Of a stretch of DNA of 26,586 nt, positions 13,746-22,163 are shown one piece after another. This DNA is from a virus. The translations under genes and the position numbers were made by a program. Position 1 is the stretch's first letter, and the number at the start of each line of letters is the position of its first letter. The notes beneath the pieces were generated by a model. The model had not been told where the DNA came from, did no database searches, and worked only from the letters and a program-made list of their open reading frames with translations. Where the stretch lies: positions 1 to 26,586 of the IMG/VR virus record IMGVR_UViG_3300020054_000180. One strand, 5' to 3'.

Positions 13746-14258
13746 CTATTCAAAGAAGACATATTGTGAATCATACTGTACAGAATTACTACCATTGTTA
13801 TCATTCTGTAGTACGAATGTGTAATCCAATTCTGGAGCAAGTATCATAAAGGGTAGCTCTAATCCTGAACCCCCTTTGTTAGAGGATGACTCGTCTACTA
13901 CTACTTGAAATAGCTGAGTAGCTCCTGTTAAATCAATGCTACCTCCACTTCCTGATAATGCAACCTCTACTTCTCCTTGGAAAGGTTTATCCGATAGTCG
14001 ATTAACATTTACAGGAAGAGAAATAGGAATTCCTCCCGTAATAACACCTCCCTCATATACAGTAACCGTAAAGTTACCTGACCAAGCTGTAGTTGATAAG
14101 TTAAACTTAGCAGTCTGCGATAGGTTAACTGCTGAGAAAAGACTCTCGCCTGTAGCTAGTGATAGGTTACCATGGTTACGAAAGAGGTTACCCTGTACTA
14201 GAGCAACCCTTTCATCTGTGTAGAAGAAGTCCTTTTCAATAGTGGTTAAGTTAGGCAT
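13746..14258 (-). CDS. Beta-rich virion-associated protein of unknown function (170 aa)
   Basis: A 170-residue protein with many short V/T/S/G-rich segments (F-T-V-T-V-Y-E-G-G-V-I-T-G-G; V-E-V-A-L-S-G-S-G-G-S-I-D-L) typical of beta-sandwich phage surface proteins. No cysteines and no membrane segment. It sits between the 1000-aa internal virion protein and the membrane-anchored coiled-coil gene. A decoration protein, head fibre or minor tail part would fit, but no family was recognised. AAGAGGAGAAT precedes ATG 14258. Confidence 0.65.
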   Translation of the reverse strand: MPNLTTIEKDFFYTDERVALVQGNLFRNHGNLSLATGESLFSAVNLSQTAKFNLSTTAWSGNFTVTVYEGGVITGGIPISLPVNVNRLSDKPFQGEVEVALSGSGGSIDLTGATQLFQVVVDESSSNKGGSGLELPFMILAPELDYTFVLQNDNNGSNSVQYDSQYVFFE

Positions 14259-14284
14259 CTATTCTCCTCTTGTTGCCTGTGACA

Positions 14285-17200
14285 TTATAAACCTAGTTCA
14301 TCTCTCCAACCCCTAGCACTAGTTCCTACTGAGGCGAAGGCCATATCAGCTAAGTATTGTGATAGATCCATCTCACCACTGGCTAGCTTAGCTGCATTCT
14401 GAGAAGTAAGTGATACCATATCGCTAGCCATATGAGCACCTACACCGAAGAAGCTACTGTGAGGACTATCCCCATATTCATGTGAGTTAATAGCTTCACC
14501 AAACGCTTGAATAGATCTAGGAGTTACATACCTAAAGATGGAACTCATCACTAATTCTGTAGGATCTCTATCTAACTCTCTTCCACTTACTGCATCTCTT
14601 AAACTTATCTGCATAGAACCTACTAAGGCAATACCACCTAAGATGAATAACCCATCAATAACATCTGAAGGTGCACTCTTAAGCTTGTTACCTAGCAAAG
14701 GAAGAACAGAGTTAGTAAAGATAGTAGGGTAACTCTGTAGTTGGGAGAACAACCATAGGTGTTGGTTACTCATCCACAAAGGTCTATCACTAAAGGTAGG
14801 ACTAGGAGCTACCTTACGGTTGAACTGGTAGATAGCATCAGCCATAGCTTTGTTCTTAACTGCTTGAGGTGCACCAGAGTTAGGAAGTAGAGCATCCCTA
14901 GCTTGACCAACAATACCTAGCTCAGTAAGTCGTTGGTTAGCTCTCATAGCCTCACCACTACCTTGGAACTTAGCATTGTTAACTAGGTCTAGATCTTTAG
15001 TAACTTGTAGCCTAGTTGCTTCTGCTCCTACTTCTCTTACAAAGTGAGTCCAGTAAGATAGACCAGTCATCTTAAAGAAACCCCTAGTTACTTTAGCTGC
15101 CCTAGTTCCAATGTTAGGATCAGCAAGTCTAGCCATCATTAAGCTATCAGCAGTGTTAATAGACTGACCAGCCATACTCATCTGAGTAGCGTTAGTCTGC
15201 CAGCTCTCACTTGGGCCTCTAAGCATAGCTCTACGTACTAGGTTAACACCAGCTCTGTTCATAACACTAAGAGTAGACTGTACCATAGAACTCATATCAG
15301 TTCTCATAGCTACGTTAAAGATCTCAGTAAGAGAACCTAGAGTTACTAGTGGTAATGCTGCCATAGTAGAACCAGTCTTAGCTACAGTAGAGATCTTCCT
15401 AGCAGTAGGGTTCTGGATGGTACGGTAAGTGTTATCGTAAGCATCTACCATGTCATAGAAGGTAGAGACTTCATTAGCAGTTAGGGTAGGGTTACCACTT
15501 CCAGCTAACTCGGCTTGAGTCTCAAGGATTAAACGGTTAAGCTTCTCACCATTCTTACCTAGCATATCAGCACCAGCAATACGATGAGCTACCCCTTCCC
15601 CATAGTCAGCGATAGACTCTAGTGCAAACCTACCTTTGTTCTCTCCTACTGACCACTTGTTATAGAAGTCCTGCCCTACATTCCATCTACGTTGTCCCTC
15701 TAAGTTACCAGAGATGTTACCTACTCTAGTAGAACCTAGCTCTCCTCCTCTTACTTCTCCTCCGGTAACCTTATCTATCATGCTAGCTTCTAGCTTAGTA
15801 AGATCTTCCCCACCTTCTAACTTAGTAATAGCAGAAGTAAGTTTAGAGAAGTCACCAGTCTCTAACTGTTCTACGTATCTATCTACTTGAGCATTAAGAG
15901 TAGCTTCATCAGGAGTTCTACCTCTCTCAGCTAGTTGAGATCTTAGGTCAGACTTAAACTCATCAAGGTTGTTCTTGATATTATCCACATCCATTCTGCT
16001 AGGGATGTAGTCTTCAACTATTCTAGATTCAGGAAGTAGTTTAGCTTTCACACCCCTATCAGCTAGGTTAGCTAAGTGATCTCGTAATGCTTTAGCACTA
16101 CCACTGTCCTTACCTGCTGTGTAATCCTCTACTAGTTTATCTTCCCAACCTTTACCATATTCTTTCTGAGCTTGCTTATATACTTGCTCTCTGTCGTAGT
16201 TAATCTCATTACGTAACTTAGACTGTACACCGGTAAGGTCATCACCTAATGGATCATTAAAGATCCTAACCAAGTCTTGACCAGCAGCAGCTCTTGTAGC
16301 TTTAGGTGCAATAGAAGAAGTAATCTGTCCAGTGAACCAGTCATGAAGTCCACCTAACACCCCTAAGCTTCTCTCCTTCTGGAAAGATTGTGGAGCTTCT
16401 GGCATTACTACATTCTTAAGATTCTTATGCTTAATGTAACCTGAGACTGAACCTAAAGGAGCACCACCTAGTACACCTAATGCAGCAGACTCTTTCATAC
16501 GATTGTAGAAATCATCATAGTCTATATCTACATCAGCAACAGAGTGAGCACCAGCCTCTAGTAAAGCAGTAGAAGTAGTAGCCATACCTGAGCTTAACAC
16601 TGTAGCTTTAGCAGCTTCCTGTGCTACTGATGCTGATACACCACTACTGACTAGACCTTTCTCTAACTCAGCTTGTACCTTATCTGCTCCCTCCTTCTCA
16701 ACCATCTTCTTAACAGTTTCTTTGAAGAAAGGAGAAGCTAGTTTAGAGATACCAACTGTATCCAAAGCAGTAAGACCACCAGCTAATGCTGCTCCACCAG
16801 CTCCTAGTGTAGCTTCCTCACCACCTACTTCCTTGATTCTGGATTGTACAGCACCTACGTTAAGAGGGGCAGACACAGCAGCTACACCCACTCCTGCACC
16901 TACTGGGCCACCTACTAAGAAGCCTGTACCAGCAGCAGTAAGATAAGCAGCAGTGTCAGCTAATAGACTACCAGCACTAGTGGTAGCCCATGACACATAG
17001 TCTCCTAAAGCTTCAGCATCCTTAAACTCAATAGGAGCACCGTACTTAGCTGCCTCTTCTAGATTAGTAATCCTACCTTCTTTACCCCATTCAGCTAGAC
17101 CTTCCCAGTCAGTAGCTTCACCAATAGCTTCAGCAGCAGAGTAAAGGTTAGATTGGAATTGTTCTACTCCTCTACCTACACCTGAACTAAAAGTATTAGG

Positions 17201-17287
17201 GTCTACGGCTCTAGGAGCGAAAGGGTTACCCCCTTGCATACCAGCAAAAGGGTTAGCACTATTAGTGTTTGCAAAAGGGTTAGCCAT
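14285..17287 (-). CDS. Large internal virion / DNA ejection protein (1000 aa)
   Basis: Probably an ejection protein stored in the capsid core and released into the cell envelope with the DNA, as T7 gp15/gp16. Support: large size; position after three other Ala/Gly/Gln-rich internal-type proteins; an N-terminal third with Gly/Ala-rich, membrane-interacting stretches (A-G-T-G-F-L-V-G-G-P-V-G-A-G-V-G-V); and a long, mostly helical remainder. The N-terminus carries three N-P-F-A motifs at residues 3-6, 12-15 and 21-24, in a regular 9-residue repeat. I see no lytic transglycosylase motif like that of T7 gp16. AGGAGTAATGA precedes ATG 17287. Start and end fit tightly between neighbours. Confidence 0.75.
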   Translation of the reverse strand: MANPFANTNSANPFAGMQGGNPFAPRAVDPNTFSSGVGRGVEQFQSNLYSAAEAIGEATDWEGLAEWGKEGRITNLEEAAKYGAPIEFKDAEALGDYVSWATTSAGSLLADTAAYLTAAGTGFLVGGPVGAGVGVAAVSAPLNVGAVQSRIKEVGGEEATLGAGGAALAGGLTALDTVGISKLASPFFKETVKKMVEKEGADKVQAELEKGLVSSGVSASVAQEAAKATVLSSGMATTSTALLEAGAHSVADVDIDYDDFYNRMKESAALGVLGGAPLGSVSGYIKHKNLKNVVMPEAPQSFQKERSLGVLGGLHDWFTGQITSSIAPKATRAAAGQDLVRIFNDPLGDDLTGVQSKLRNEINYDREQVYKQAQKEYGKGWEDKLVEDYTAGKDSGSAKALRDHLANLADRGVKAKLLPESRIVEDYIPSRMDVDNIKNNLDEFKSDLRSQLAERGRTPDEATLNAQVDRYVEQLETGDFSKLTSAITKLEGGEDLTKLEASMIDKVTGGEVRGGELGSTRVGNISGNLEGQRRWNVGQDFYNKWSVGENKGRFALESIADYGEGVAHRIAGADMLGKNGEKLNRLILETQAELAGSGNPTLTANEVSTFYDMVDAYDNTYRTIQNPTARKISTVAKTGSTMAALPLVTLGSLTEIFNVAMRTDMSSMVQSTLSVMNRAGVNLVRRAMLRGPSESWQTNATQMSMAGQSINTADSLMMARLADPNIGTRAAKVTRGFFKMTGLSYWTHFVREVGAEATRLQVTKDLDLVNNAKFQGSGEAMRANQRLTELGIVGQARDALLPNSGAPQAVKNKAMADAIYQFNRKVAPSPTFSDRPLWMSNQHLWLFSQLQSYPTIFTNSVLPLLGNKLKSAPSDVIDGLFILGGIALVGSMQISLRDAVSGRELDRDPTELVMSSIFRYVTPRSIQAFGEAINSHEYGDSPHSSFFGVGAHMASDMVSLTSQNAAKLASGEMDLSQYLADMAFASVGTSARGWRDELGL

Positions 17288-17290
17288 TCA

Positions 17291-18418
17291 TTACTCCTGA
17301 GATTGACCTAGGAATTGCTGGAAGGACATAGGTTGTTGCCCTTGACTAGCAGCATTCCTCACGTAGTTCTTATAAGGGGTTACTTGTTCATTTAAAGCTT
17401 TAAGTACTTCCTCAGGACTAGCATCCATTACCCAGTTACCTAAGGCATCACCTAAGGCTTCTCGTAATGTAGAGTCTTGAGACAAGTTCTCTAAAGCAGA
17501 AGGACTAGGAGTAGACTGATCTACGATCTTGGCTACATCACTAGGTTTAAGTTGTGGTTGCTGGGCTTGTTGGTTAGCTCGTATGGTAGTAGCAGCTAGA
17601 CCAGCAGCTCTATCCTTAGCGTTCTCCTCTGCTTGCTGTTCCATACCATACATACCTTGGTATAGACCTAGAGTACCTCTAGCAATATCCCCAGCAGTAT
17701 TAGAGTAGCCTTTACTCTTAGCCCATGCAGTAGCAGCAGTACCAATTAAGGCAGCTTTAGTAGAAGGAGATAGACCAGACCAAGTGTCAGCAGTAAACTT
17801 AGCAGCACCCATTAACATGTTGCCTGCTTGGTTAACTAAGTCCATTAACCCTAAGTCATCTTCTGGTGTACCAGTCTCAATGATCTGCTTAGCTGACTGT
17901 TCTGCTCTCTTACCTACTTGTAAAGCTTGGTAATCCTGAGCTTGTTGTAGCTGTGTGTCTGCTTGTTGCTGTAGTTCAGGGATAGGAGTAAGGCCAATGC
18001 CTTGGCCAGTTAAGTTCTCCTGTCCACTCATAATAGCTTCGTTAGCTTGTACTGGATCTACTAGTACCATCTCACCACTAGGGGTAGGGAGGTAACCTGT
18101 ATCAGCTTGGATAGGTTGATCAATGTTACCAATCCTATCTGCTACCTGATCAAAGCCCATAGGTACAGGAGCACTACCAATGTTACCTACTCGGTTAGTA
18201 ACTTGGTCGAAACCCATAGGAGTGTCTATGATAGTAGGACTAGGCATCTCCCCCATAGGGATAGGTTCAGGGGCCATAGTAGATATAGAAGAAGGAGAAC
18301 TAGCGTTGATCCAACTATCTTCTAGCTGAGCCTCTGACGCTAAGTCTCCTACTCTATCTGCCATCATGTCTAGCCCAAAGATACCTTGAGCATTCTGAAA
18401 GATTTTCTCTTGTGCCAT
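17291..18418 (-). CDS. Internal virion protein with G-F-D-x-V repeats (375 aa)
   Basis: A Gln/Ala-rich protein in the internal-protein cluster. The N-terminal 100 residues are Pro-rich and hold a repeated element: P-M-G-F-D-Q-V-T-N-R-V-G-N-I at 67-80 and P-M-G-F-D-Q-V-A-D-R-I-G-N-I at 86-99, with a weaker copy G-L-D-M-M-A-D-R-V-G-D-L at 15-26. The rest is helical with a hydrophobic small-residue segment (T-K-A-A-L-I-G-T-A-A-T-A-W-A) near 215-230. Such short linear repeats often mediate assembly with a partner, perhaps the 1000-aa protein encoded 3 bases downstream. GGAGTAGATA precedes ATG 18418. No enzyme motif seen. Confidence 0.7.
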   Translation of the reverse strand: MAQEKIFQNAQGIFGLDMMADRVGDLASEAQLEDSWINASSPSSISTMAPEPIPMGEMPSPTIIDTPMGFDQVTNRVGNIGSAPVPMGFDQVADRIGNIDQPIQADTGYLPTPSGEMVLVDPVQANEAIMSGQENLTGQGIGLTPIPELQQQADTQLQQAQDYQALQVGKRAEQSAKQIIETGTPEDDLGLMDLVNQAGNMLMGAAKFTADTWSGLSPSTKAALIGTAATAWAKSKGYSNTAGDIARGTLGLYQGMYGMEQQAEENAKDRAAGLAATTIRANQQAQQPQLKPSDVAKIVDQSTPSPSALENLSQDSTLREALGDALGNWVMDASPEEVLKALNEQVTPYKNYVRNAASQGQQPMSFQQFLGQSQE

Positions 18419-18428
18419 TATCTACTCC

Positions 18429-19040
18429 TTAGAAAATACCACTGGTTAGTAGGCGACCACCAGCATACATGCCTAACCCGATAGGCCCACCTACCGCGGC
18501 TGCTGTACCTGCACCTGCTAGCTCAGAGGCTATACCAGCAGTCTTAGCATCTACACCTAGTGCCTCTAACCCTTCTTTACCAGCAAGTCTAGCACCTGTA
18601 CCAGCTAATCCAGCAGCACCAGCTCCTAACCCACTAGCACTATCTACAGCAGCTTCAGTACCAGCCTCAGCTACTGCTTGTCCACCTTGAGCCATAGCTT
18701 CTGAACCTACAGCAGTGGATGTATCAGAGAAGATAGAAGCAGCAGTGTTACCAAAAGGATTACCAGTACTTACCATCTCACCTGTGAAAGGAGAAGTCAT
18801 AGTATCTACTGTGGGAGCAGCAGCATTACTACCACCCCAGTCATAAAGGATACTACCACTACCTCTACCTGCTTCTTGCATAACAGCAGTAGGGACTTTA
18901 CCTAGGAATCCACCTACTTCTGCTTTCATAGCATTAGCTTCTTGTTGGATATTACCTAAGTTCTTCTGAGTAAGTTGCTTAAGTCTATTGCGAACAGGAG
19001 AAGTAGAGCTACCTGCAACAGACGTATTGTAATAAGACAT
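18429..19040 (-). CDS. Ala/Gly-rich internal virion protein (203 aa)
   Basis: A 203-residue protein, very rich in Ala, Gly, Ser and Thr, especially from residue 95 on (S-G-L-G-A-G-A-A-G-L-A-G-T-G-A-R-L-A-G), ending in a glycine-zipper-like segment (G-A-G-T-A-A-A-V-G-G-P-I-G-L-G-M-Y-A-G-G). This is typical of phage ejection proteins that enter the host membrane. It contains S-T-G-N-P-F-G-N-T near residue 93, echoing the N-P-F-A repeats of the 1000-aa protein. Its ATG overlaps the preceding stop (TAATG at 19040), with AAGGAGG inside that gene. No catalytic motif. Confidence 0.7.
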   Translation of the reverse strand: MSYYNTSVAGSSTSPVRNRLKQLTQKNLGNIQQEANAMKAEVGGFLGKVPTAVMQEAGRGSGSILYDWGGSNAAAPTVDTMTSPFTGEMVSTGNPFGNTAASIFSDTSTAVGSEAMAQGGQAVAEAGTEAAVDSASGLGAGAAGLAGTGARLAGKEGLEALGVDAKTAGIASELAGAGTAAAVGGPIGLGMYAGGRLLTSGIF

Positions 19041-19741
19041 TACTTACCTCCTTGCTGAGAGGTAACACCCCAACCACCCATATCAACATTAAGTAGATCA
19101 CGGATAGCTGTAAGCTCTTGTAAGTCAGCAGAAGATTCATACTGCCAACGGTTGAATAGATCATCAAGTACTGCTTGTTGTTCTCTCTGACTACCACCAG
19201 CAGCATACTCTAGACCAGAAGTAAGATTACCAAGGTTAGCAATAGCACCCTGCTGGTTAGCTTGCCAGTTTCCATAATCCTGAAACCTAAGCTGAGAAGC
19301 AAGGTCACTGATATCCTCAGTAGCTCCACGCATAGCAACACCTTCTGCAATACCATGTCGAGTACTCCCAAATTGACCAGCTTGTCCTGCTGCATCACCA
19401 ATACTAGTTAGGATATTCTCTTGTAAGTTACGAGTAATATCACCAGAAGCAGCATCAATAACTGATTGTAGTTGTGGGTTGTTAGGATCATAAGGAGCTA
19501 GTGTAGATTCTAGTCCACCAATAGCAGACTCTAGTGCTCCACCTTCCCCTGTTAACCTGTTAAACAATTGTTCTTGTTGTGGACTCCAACCTGCATAAGT
19601 CTCCTGACCTCCTGCAAAGTTTGGATCAACCAGTCCACCATCTGTACCTATTTGTCTAGTAAGTAGGTCTCGATAGTTACCCCACTCTTGGGATTGGGCT
19701 GGTGTCCATGATTCGTTAGACTGACCTCCGCCATCTGACAT
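19040..19741 (-). CDS. Internal virion / ejection protein (233 aa)
   Basis: A polar, Gln/Gly-rich helical protein. The central segment, with G-Q-A-G-Q-F-G-S-T-R-H-G-I-A-E-G and later Q-L-R-F-Q-D-Y-G-N-W-Q, resembles a pattern I remember from ejection or internal virion proteins of many podoviruses, where a G-x-x-G-S-S-R-x-G-I-A-E-G motif is common. Its position just after the gp13-like gene parallels T7 gp14. AAGAGGTTATAGCT lies before ATG 19741. The stop overlaps the next start by one base, linking their translation. No membrane span is obvious in this member of the cluster. Confidence 0.7.
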   Translation of the reverse strand: MSDGGGQSNESWTPAQSQEWGNYRDLLTRQIGTDGGLVDPNFAGGQETYAGWSPQQEQLFNRLTGEGGALESAIGGLESTLAPYDPNNPQLQSVIDAASGDITRNLQENILTSIGDAAGQAGQFGSTRHGIAEGVAMRGATEDISDLASQLRFQDYGNWQANQQGAIANLGNLTSGLEYAAGGSQREQQAVLDDLFNRWQYESSADLQELTAIRDLLNVDMGGWGVTSQQGGK

Positions 19742-19743
19742 AG

Positions 19744-20172
19744 CTATAACCTCTTAATTAGTTTAGTATGTTGCACCTCATAACCTTTAGCCAACCTAGC
19801 ATGAGCTGGTCTAGCTAAGATAGCTAGTGCATCAAAGTTTAAATCCTTAGCTAGATCTTCTACTTCACTGAACACAGTATCTATTACTGTTGCTAGTGTC
19901 TTAAGATCCCAAGGAGTATTGTCATTCTTAAATCCTGCTGTATGTGTAACCTGTAGTAGTCTAGCTGTAGCAGTAGTTATTACTTCGGTTACAAAGAGTA
20001 GCTTACCTTCTGATCCAGTCCATAACCATAGCTGTACTTTGTCTTCCATAAGTCTACGGTATAGATTCTCTACTGTCTCAAAGTTAATTGTAGTATCCCA
20101 GAACTGGTGTAAGGAGGCAAGTAAGGAGGGAGCTTCATCAGCTATAGTAGAAGTGGGTATATGTCTAATCAT
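19744..20172 (-). CDS. GNAT-like virion assembly protein (T7 gp13-type)
   Basis: A 142-residue protein with the shape of an N-acetyltransferase (GNAT) fold. It has an N-terminal helix pair (L-L-A-S-L-H-Q-F-W), strands L-W-L-W-T-G and K-L-L-F-V-T-E-V, a long helix, then a strand D-A-L-A-I-L-A-R followed by A-R-L-A-K-G-Y-E-V and a final strand. T7 gp13, needed for internal core assembly, has a similar degenerate GNAT-like layout and precedes gp14-16, which matches the order here. No clear acetyl-CoA P-loop (R/Q-x-x-G-x-G/A) is present, so activity is doubtful. It is the first gene after the promoter at 20291-20319; AGGGGTAACGACA precedes the ATG. Confidence 0.6.
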   Translation of the reverse strand: MIRHIPTSTIADEAPSLLASLHQFWDTTINFETVENLYRRLMEDKVQLWLWTGSEGKLLFVTEVITTATARLLQVTHTAGFKNDNTPWDLKTLATVIDTVFSEVEDLAKDLNFDALAILARPAHARLAKGYEVQHTKLIKRL

Positions 20173-20184
20173 TGTCGTTACCCC

Positions 20185-20257
20185 TAAGAAGTAGTGTTTA
20201 AGTTAGTTTTAAGAAGTAGAGTAAGAAAGTAGAAGACTTCTTATCTTAACTTCTTAA
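20185..20257 (-). promoter_or_regulatory. Repeat-rich untranslated leader of the internal-virion-protein transcript
   Basis: The 155-base gap 20173-20327 is AT-rich. On the + strand TAAGAAGTAG occurs at 20185-20194 and 20210-20219, with a one-base variant TAAGAAAGTAG at 20222-20232. Inverted ACTTCTTA copies lie at 20236-20243 and 20249-20256. TTAAGAAGT (20209-20217) and ACTTCTTAA (20249-20257) can pair as a 9-bp stem. All lie downstream of the promoter at 20291-20319 in its transcript, so they could fold in the leader RNA or bind a regulator at DNA level. Confidence 0.5.
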
Positions 20258-20290
20258 GTTAATCTTAATGCTACTCCTTAAGAGTATTTG

Positions 20291-20319
20291 AGTTTAGCAT
20301 ATTTTAAGAAGAAAGTCAA
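20291..20319 (-). promoter_or_regulatory. Near-consensus extended -10 sigma-70 promoter (leftward)
   Basis: Reading the - strand: -35 TTGACT (complement of 20314-20319), a 17-base spacer, and -10 TAAACT (complement of 20291-20296) preceded by TGC, which gives an extended -10 element. Predicted transcription start near 20284, giving a leader of about 110 bases before the gp13-like gene. It faces the internal virion genes and lies in the longest gap between genes of the right arm. Use of host RNA polymerase fits the absence of a phage RNA polymerase gene in this window. Confidence 0.65.
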
Positions 20320-20327
20320 CAGTAAGA

Positions 20328-20612
20328 TTAAACTATTTTAGTCCAACCAGTGGATTTGTATACATATAAACCTTCTCCTCCTCCTGTAGGGTTCCAACCT
20401 ACACCATCAGCATAAGCTACTAATCCTACAGTAACTCTTTCAGGTGCTTCAGTAAGAGGAGGATACTGATGTTCCAGTGAACTAATAGCTTGAGATACTC
20501 TCTGAAACTCCTCATACATCCAGCGAATGTAAGGACTAATCTCAGGAGTTATCTGCTCACGATTAGGAGGTACAGAAGCTACGTACCTAGTAGAACTAGA
20601 TTGTACTGCCAT
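20328..20612 (-). CDS. Small virion-associated protein (94 aa)
   Basis: I start this gene at ATG 20612, not the GTG three bases earlier, because GGAGG lies 6 bases before the ATG and only 3 before the GTG, and because ATG 20612 overlaps the upstream TGA (TGATG). The N-terminal half is a helical, Pro-flanked segment (I-R-W-M-Y-E-E-F-Q-R-V-S-Q-A-I). The C-terminal half has short strands ending W-N-P-T-G-G-G-E-G-L-Y-V-Y and S-T-G-W-T-K-I, a pattern I recall from small phage structural proteins beside tail genes. It is the last gene before the internal promoter; no terminator is visible after it, so upstream transcripts can continue. Confidence 0.65.
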   Translation of the reverse strand: MAVQSSSTRYVASVPPNREQITPEISPYIRWMYEEFQRVSQAISSLEHQYPPLTEAPERVTVGLVAYADGVGWNPTGGGEGLYVYKSTGWTKIV

Positions 20613-22153
20613 CACTTACCTCCCTCAGTTGTATACTGAATAGTGAAACTCTCAATCAGTGGTAAGGCTGTACCTGAGTTACCACTAAGCCTGAAGCTAA
20701 TGTATCGTCCCTGCCCCCTTAGGTAATGTCTGAACTTACCAACAGAGTACGTAGTAGGAGTCTTCCAGCTTACACCATCACCAGAGTTATACTGACTGCC
20801 TACCCTTACAGAGATAGTTCCTTCACCTGCAATGTTAGGTGTCATACTGTTCAAGTACTTAACCTTGGTCAAATCTCCTAAGGAAGCAGAGAGTTTCTCT
20901 AGTACCCACTCATAGGTTTGTCCATCAAACAAAGAAGAGTTGTCTACTTGATAGACAGCAGTGTCTTCCTTACTAGCCATCACAATAGATGAGTTAGCAG
21001 GAGAGTAAGCATTAGCATCCCAGTGTAATGATCCTAGATCCCATGATACATTCCTACCAGTGTTCCATACTTCATCTTCCTTAGGATCTACAATAGCTGT
21101 AGTAGCGTGTGCCAGATTAGGTAAGTCTCTGGTACTCCATGTGTTGTATACCCAGTTCCAGACAAGAGCAGTGTTACATGAACCATTAACACTGTTGTCA
21201 TCAGGGTAGCAGATCCATATCTCCTTCTCTTCTGGGTTACTTACAGTGAACACATTCTGATAGAAGTCTTGGTTTAAACTACGGAAGAATAGATCCTTAA
21301 CTTTCTTATCAGCAATAGAAGAATCTTGGATACCATCATGAATGTAGATGTCATCAAAGTCTACTACAAAGTGTTTACCTTCAAACTGGCTAACACACTC
21401 TCTGGATAACATTCCTCTATCTTCAAAGATCTTAGCAAAAGAAAAGACATAGATCCCCCCAATGAATTGACAAGAGTAGACAGAATCAGTCTTGTAGATA
21501 ATCAATTGATCTCTAAGCTGAGAAGCATCTACGAGCTCCCCATCTGTATCAGCCAATGCTAGTTGACCAGCTTGAGTAGTAGGATCAGTAACATCCCAAC
21601 TAGGAGGTTCTACACCTACATCAGCCGGATCACTCCACCTTAAACTAAGGGGTAAGGATTGACCAGACTCCTCGATGTTAAGGGCAAACAAGTAGTTCTT
21701 GAAACCCCTGAAAGTTTTAGCTTTGAAGTTAGCTGGTAAGTTAACAGAGTCTTTAAAGTCAGCATCAGCTACTTCTTTGACTTGTAACCTGTCTGACTCG
21801 TTGTTAAAGTATAAGCAACTGTTAAGAGCAGTGCTACTCCATCCAGCATCTACAGCATAGTTACCACCTGATGTACGAGTAACATCCTCCCATAATCCAT
21901 TAGAGTTCTTATAAAGTTTACCACTTCCTGCTACATAGATCTCAGGGGTATCATTCTGGATAAGACCTCTTACATGTTCAGGGTTAACAGGAGGTGGGTC
22001 AAAGACTCTAGAGTGTCCTTGTACAGGAGTAAGTCTCCCTGACTTCAACCTTAAGTTATGGATAGTGGAGAACTGATTATTCTCAAGATCCACAGCAGGG
22101 AGATCAGCTACTAGCCCACCTGATACTGAGATAGGCATATTCAGATAAGCCAT
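20612..22153 (-). CDS. Probable tail nozzle / stabilisation protein, beta-propeller type (513 aa)
   Basis: A 513-residue protein made of repeated short beta strands with Trp/Gly/Asp turns (E-I-Y-V-A-G-S-G-K-L-Y-K; F-V-V-D-F-D-D-I-Y-I-H-D-G; A-L-V-W-N-W-V-Y-N-T-W-S-T-R-D). This resembles beta-propeller tail proteins such as P22 gp10 stabilisation protein and the T7 gp12 nozzle. The opening, with S-V-S-G-G-L-V and later L-R-L-K-S-G-R-L-T-P-V-Q-G, is typical of that class. The C-terminus (R-Y-I-S-F-R-L-S-G-N) looks like a final sandwich domain. It lies between the tail-collar fibre gene and the small 94-aa gene. AAGGAGCTACTT precedes ATG 22153. The family is judged by eye and memory only. Confidence 0.6.
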   Translation of the reverse strand: MAYLNMPISVSGGLVADLPAVDLENNQFSTIHNLRLKSGRLTPVQGHSRVFDPPPVNPEHVRGLIQNDTPEIYVAGSGKLYKNSNGLWEDVTRTSGGNYAVDAGWSSTALNSCLYFNNESDRLQVKEVADADFKDSVNLPANFKAKTFRGFKNYLFALNIEESGQSLPLSLRWSDPADVGVEPPSWDVTDPTTQAGQLALADTDGELVDASQLRDQLIIYKTDSVYSCQFIGGIYVFSFAKIFEDRGMLSRECVSQFEGKHFVVDFDDIYIHDGIQDSSIADKKVKDLFFRSLNQDFYQNVFTVSNPEEKEIWICYPDDNSVNGSCNTALVWNWVYNTWSTRDLPNLAHATTAIVDPKEDEVWNTGRNVSWDLGSLHWDANAYSPANSSIVMASKEDTAVYQVDNSSLFDGQTYEWVLEKLSASLGDLTKVKYLNSMTPNIAGEGTISVRVGSQYNSGDGVSWKTPTTYSVGKFRHYLRGQGRYISFRLSGNSGTALPLIESFTIQYTTEGGK

Positions 22154-22163
22154 AAGTAGCTCC

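Noticed and set aside
19919-20194. 91-aa + strand ORF opposite the gp13-like gene
   Set aside because: Antisense to a gene with fold-level support, and no start signal; runs into the leader repeats.
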